Below the pieces are notes generated by a model. That model worked only from the letters and a program-made list of their open reading frames with translations. It did not search any database and had not been told where the DNA came from. Of a DNA stretch of 64,000 nucleotides, positions 59,946 through 64,000 are shown in pieces. The first letter of the stretch is position 1; each line of letters starts with the position of its first letter. The position numbers and the translations under genes were made by a program. The stretch is from Lycocorax pyrrhopterus obiensis (lineage: Eukaryota; Chordata; Aves; Passeriformes; Paradisaeidae), in NCBI GenBank assembly GCA_014706295.1, contig JACSVZ010000007.1:52776975-52840974 (forward strand), given 5' to 3'.

Positions 59946-62900
59946 TGTCACTTCACAGAAGTGTTCTAAATTGTTCTAAAATTCTAAAATTGTTAGTTGT
60001 GAAGGACTGAAATTTCCCAAATGCCATATTGCCAGGGTCACACAAAAATCTTCTATCAACACACACTTGACATCGTCAGCTAATTGACAGCAATGGGAAT
60101 TGGGTGTTTTGAAGTTCCAATGAATATCAAGGTTAATTATCCAGCTGCAAAACACCAGCCTGTATTAAAGGAGGGTGATTAAATTGGAAGTGGCAGCTCT
60201 CGTCCTAAGTTGCTATTTAAAGAAAAACACCTTCTCAAATGGTCTAAGCAAACCCACAGCTTGCTTTAAACTGTGCAGATACGATTGAAGTGTCCCTGTG
60301 AAGGTCTGGACTGGCCTATTTTAATGTCAGTTTTTCTATGGACAATCTACTCCCTGCTGTTGCCAGCCCTCTCTCCTGACAGCCCAGCTGTGTCTGGAGG
60401 CTGGTTCAGGCTCGACACCTCTCCCCTCCTCGTTCCCATTGATCAGGCACTCCTGCCTGGGGACTACCTCATGGAGGGCCAAAGTGCAGCTTTGAGAGCT
60501 TGCAAGGCTCCAGCCTTACTGATTTTAACCAGACACAGGGATGTTTTTTTTAATTAGGCAGATCGACATGGTTTTATATGAGACCCTTAACTCTCATTGA
60601 TTTTATAGTGAACTAAACAACTAGGCACTTTGTAAACCTCCTGGCCATCTGTGCACCTCTAAAAATCTGTCTCCTTTGAGACTGTGACTGAAGATTATAT
60701 TTTCAGATGTATTTAGCTGTGTAATGAGGTAGAGAAGTGACTACTTAAGTACCCACAAAAAATGTGTCCCCTCAATTTTCTAAGTAATTTCATGCTTTTG
60801 AAGGATCCAGGTCCACTGAGTACAGACTTAATCTTCCAAATAACCATTCATATGGAAGATTTTATCAGTCCTTTTATGACAAGTTGTCATGCCAGGACAG
60901 CTGATTTGTAGAACTCTGTTGCTCTAAATCTCTCTGATCTCAGTAACTGTTGCTCTTGTCGAGCCAAATTGAACTTTACTCATTCTATTTTGCAGTTCAG
61001 GAGAGAATATCTGATCAAGGATTTATAGTTTTCAGGAGAGAAACTAATAAAAGGGCAGCAGATTCAGGCATTGGAAGCACTACTTTCCACTGCATTTGAG
61101 TAATGCTGAATCTGGCTGAATTATGGTTTCATTTTATTTCACTTATGATAACATTTGGATGACATTTCCCAGGCTTTGTATCTGCTCAAGAGTGACTTTA
61201 AAAGATATTCTATATTTTTTGAACAGTAAAACTTGCCTCAGTTCAAATTTATAGTATACAGGTTAGCAGGTGGACACCAAAGTAATAAACATCTCAGTAG
61301 CGCTGTGGAGAAGGGGGAATAAGAAGGAAAGGCCAGTCCCAGTCTTCTCCACCATTATTAGTTCACATCTTTCTCTTGAAATCAGTGCTGTTGACATGAG
61401 CAAGGAGCCTGTTTCAATGCAGCAAAATGAGGTAGCCTAAGGGTGGGCAGGACACTGAAATCCTTTGGCATGTTGGCCACACACTGTGTGTCTGTCTCTG
61501 GAAGTTCAGAGCTTCAGACAGACGTTATTGTGGTGCAGTGGTGGCAACAAGAGGACAAAGGCTTAATCCTCACACCACCTGTGGGAGAATAGTGCAGCTG
61601 GAAGAGACAGTATGGTGCTGGATCACGGCATTAGAAGGATTGCTGGTCACTGGGGACTGCAACTTTGAGCTCTCCAGTTGCAGTGGAACAATCATATTTT
61701 CAGCATCAGATTGTCAGAGAGGCATGAAAAGAGGATGGGAATCATAATATCAATGCTATGATCACGAGTTACAAATATAAGTGCTTATTTTACTTGTAAC
61801 CACTTTTGGCAGATCCCTCTATTTTTGGTAGCTTATAGAAGGTTGGTCCTCCTACTCTTCCATAAGGCTGGTGACCCCTCCTCCTTCCTTTTGGCACTGC
61901 TTTCTGCTCTGCAGGTGCTAATACCCTGTCTCTCAAAACCCAGTAGCGAATTAAATCAATGGTGTTATTGATATGCCAATAGCTTGCAGCTGGGCTGAGG
62001 GTTCCTGCAGTCCACTCCAAAATGCCGTAGCTATAGACGGCAGCGGGCTGAGCGGCTGGTGGATCCTTGTCCAGAAATCTTTGTTGAGTCAGCTCTGTGC
62101 ATCTTCTGCCTCCCTCGTCCCTTGACACAGAGCCAGCACATAAGAATACGGCTCTGTAGTGTCTGACTAACACAAGAGAACTACAGTCATGTGCCCACAT
62201 CTGAGTCAGATCAAATTTGTGCTGCCGGGTGACTCCAGCAATCACAGCACCGATGTTGAGGGCACCTTGCTCCTATCCTGGATTTAGCATGAGCTCAGTG
62301 CTTCCTTATCAGATCTGAGGAAGGAATTGAATATCTGTTCCTCACAAAGGAACCAAATGTCATAATAAAATATATATTCTCTGTCTGGAACCTTGGGGAC
62401 ATTTTTATAATTTGTATCTATCATGGTGAAAACATCCCTCGTATATTTACAGATCCATAAAAAATATAAGTTGATGCTTTCAAAAGTGTTTGGTGCCATC
62501 GCATCCCTACATCTGAAATCTGTGATATAAATAGAGTGAAAAGAATTTTGTTAGGTTGATTTAGCATGAAATAATTAACAGATAAGTGTATTTTTAAAAG
62601 TAACAAAAGCTGGATGAAAAGATCTGCTTATCTTGCATATTAGTGGATCCACAAAGGTTCCTACTTTAGTCTTTCAGCAGAAATGGGCAGGCTAAAAGTT
62701 CTCTCTCTCTCTGGTAATGTTTCAGTCTCCCTTCATTGCTTTCCAGCAGCTGGAGGGTGTCCTACCATAGAGCAGTGTCAGCCTGTTAGTCAAGGCTTGG
62801 CTGGTTCCTGTCTCTGCTGTCCTGTGGGAGCTCTGATGTGTACAGACCTTTGGAAAGCAGCCTCAAATTTGAAAATGGGAAGTGCTGGTCTGTGGAAATG

Positions 62901-63519
62901 TCAGACTTTTCAAACAGGGCAAAGTAAATCTGTTCTTGATATTCCTGTAAGGAACATTTCTGTGGATTCAATTTCGATGCCACAGTGATAATAATGTAAT
63001 GGTAGTACTGACCAGCAAGGTATTAGTGGCCAGCAATATTCCTTTGGAAATACTTCTTAATAAGTAGTGCACAAATGACAGACACAAAGAGAGAGAGACA
63101 GAGACTTTTCCTGTTACAAATACCACCAGAGTGATACTGGTATCCCATCCTGAATGCCTTGCCAGAGGTGTACTACAATGTTTCTGGATGAGGAATACAG
63201 GCAGAACTTTGTTCCCATTTTTTTTTTACTCCTCTGCTTGTCCAGGAGGAACAAAACACCGACAGGAAAAATTCCCCACCTTTGTGGACCAGTGTAACAC
63301 TGTTAACTCTGTACTTTTCTCCTAGAACAGCAGTCACAATCTTTTCACTGCTTGTGCTTTAAGGTATCTGCTAAGAAAATGCAGGGGGTTTACTGCTCTG
63401 TGGATTGTAGTCAGCAAACAATGCTGTGGTGATATAGTTTCAAAACAAAGTCTGTATATTTTATGGTGATATTTTACAACCTCATTGAAATCATCTTATG
63501 AAGGACAAAACTGAGCAGT

Positions 63520-64000
63520 TGATGATGACAAACTGGGAGGAGTGGTTGGTACAGCAGAGGGTGGTGCTGCACTCCACAGAGACCTCACAGGCTGGAGCAA
63601 TGGGCTGACAGGAACTTCATGGATTTCAACAAGGAGAGGTACAAGATCCTGCACCTGGGGAGGAATGACCCCTTGCACCAATGTCTGCTTGGGGCCACCC
63701 AGCACATATTGAAGCTTTTCAGAAAAGGATTGAGAGGTCCTGGTGGAATCCAAGTTGAAACACAAGCCACCAGTGTGTCTCCTCGCTGCAGAGAAGGCCA
63801 AAGGTAACCCTGGGCTGCATTAGGCGAAGTGTTGCCAGCGAGTTGAGGGAGATGATTCTTCCCTGCAGCACTGCTGTGGCCACACCCAGAGTACTGTGTC
63901 CAGTTCAGGCTCCTCAGTACAGGTGGATATGGACATGCTGGAGAGAGTCTAAGAAATGGCCAGGAAGATGATTAAGGGGTTGGAGCATCTCTGTTCTGAG
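63520..64000 (+). mobile_element. CR1 LINE fragment running off the right edge, sense on + strand
   Basis: The region matches CR1 ORF2 between the end of the RT domain and the C-terminal part. It starts with DFNKERYKILHLGRNDPLHQ and LLGAT (63619 on). It continues through text like EKAKGNPGLH, an EYC-type segment (CCACACCCAGAGTACTGTGT near 63880) and GAAATGGCCAGGAAGATGAT near 63953, matching the QRRATKMIKGLEH block. Stops and frameshifts interrupt it. It is antisense in a BEGAIN intron and continues beyond 64000. Confidence 0.9.

Larger units (their letters stand above)
58672..64000 (-). other. BEGAIN: BEGAIN intron, upstream part outside the window
   Basis: This runs from the acceptor at 58672 to the right edge with no further BEGAIN exon recognised. 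It holds CR1 fragments on the + strand (59683-59945 and 63520-64000) and a 151-codon open frame on - (61790-62245) of unknown meaning. Short CT/GA runs occur near 62700 and 63085. Confidence 0.8.

Noticed and set aside
58672..64000. Search on - for the upstream BEGAIN coiled-coil exon ending ...KLYRM
   Set aside because: No matching codons were seen. It is probably right of the window.
1..64000. CRISPR arrays, operons, ribosome binding sites, prophage, complete provirus
   Set aside because: The sequence is vertebrate nuclear DNA with introns and CR1 repeats. No such structures were seen, and no paired LTRs could be found by eye.

Overview
The window looks like part of a bird nuclear genome. 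It is AT-rich and intron-rich, carries multiple CR1 LINE fragments (the characteristic avian/reptilian retrotransposon), and holds two vertebrate genes in the order known from the DLK1-proximal part of human 14q32: WDR25 on the + strand, then BEGAIN on the - strand. I cannot assign a species. Both gene identities come from recalled family sequences, not from a search.

Layout. Positions 1-30.4 kb hold the 3' half of WDR25: five coding exons (3790-3937, 13203-13333, 26055-26225, 28589-28729, 29111-29332). They join with consistent phases and GT/AG borders into about 270 C-terminal residues of the WD40 propeller, followed by a 3'UTR of about 1 kb with an AATAAA at 30366. The 5' half of the gene lies left of the window. 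Positions 30.4-49.5 kb are intergenic, with no gene I can support and two clear CR1 fragments. Positions 49.5-64 kb hold the 3' part of BEGAIN on the - strand: the large terminal coding exon (50244-51617), two short in-phase exons (54837-54920 and 58564-58671), and the start of an intron that runs off the right edge. The two genes are tail to tail.

The rest is intron or intergenic DNA with at least eight CR1 pieces in both orientations. One of these joins the start of the CR1 endonuclease region directly to the post-RT region, so it has lost its middle. A compound TTC/GTC triplet repeat of about 230 bp lies in the WDR25 intron before the penultimate exon.

No new biological system is evident. 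The observations most worth checking are the triplet repeat, the internally deleted CR1, two exon-like open stretches antisense to BEGAIN, a perfect 10-bp-arm hairpin carrying two E-boxes, an inverted CR1 pair flanking a BEGAIN exon, and an unexplained 151-codon open frame at 61.8-62.2 kb. No rRNA or tRNA gene, CRISPR array, CpG-island promoter or intact retroviral provirus was recognised by eye.
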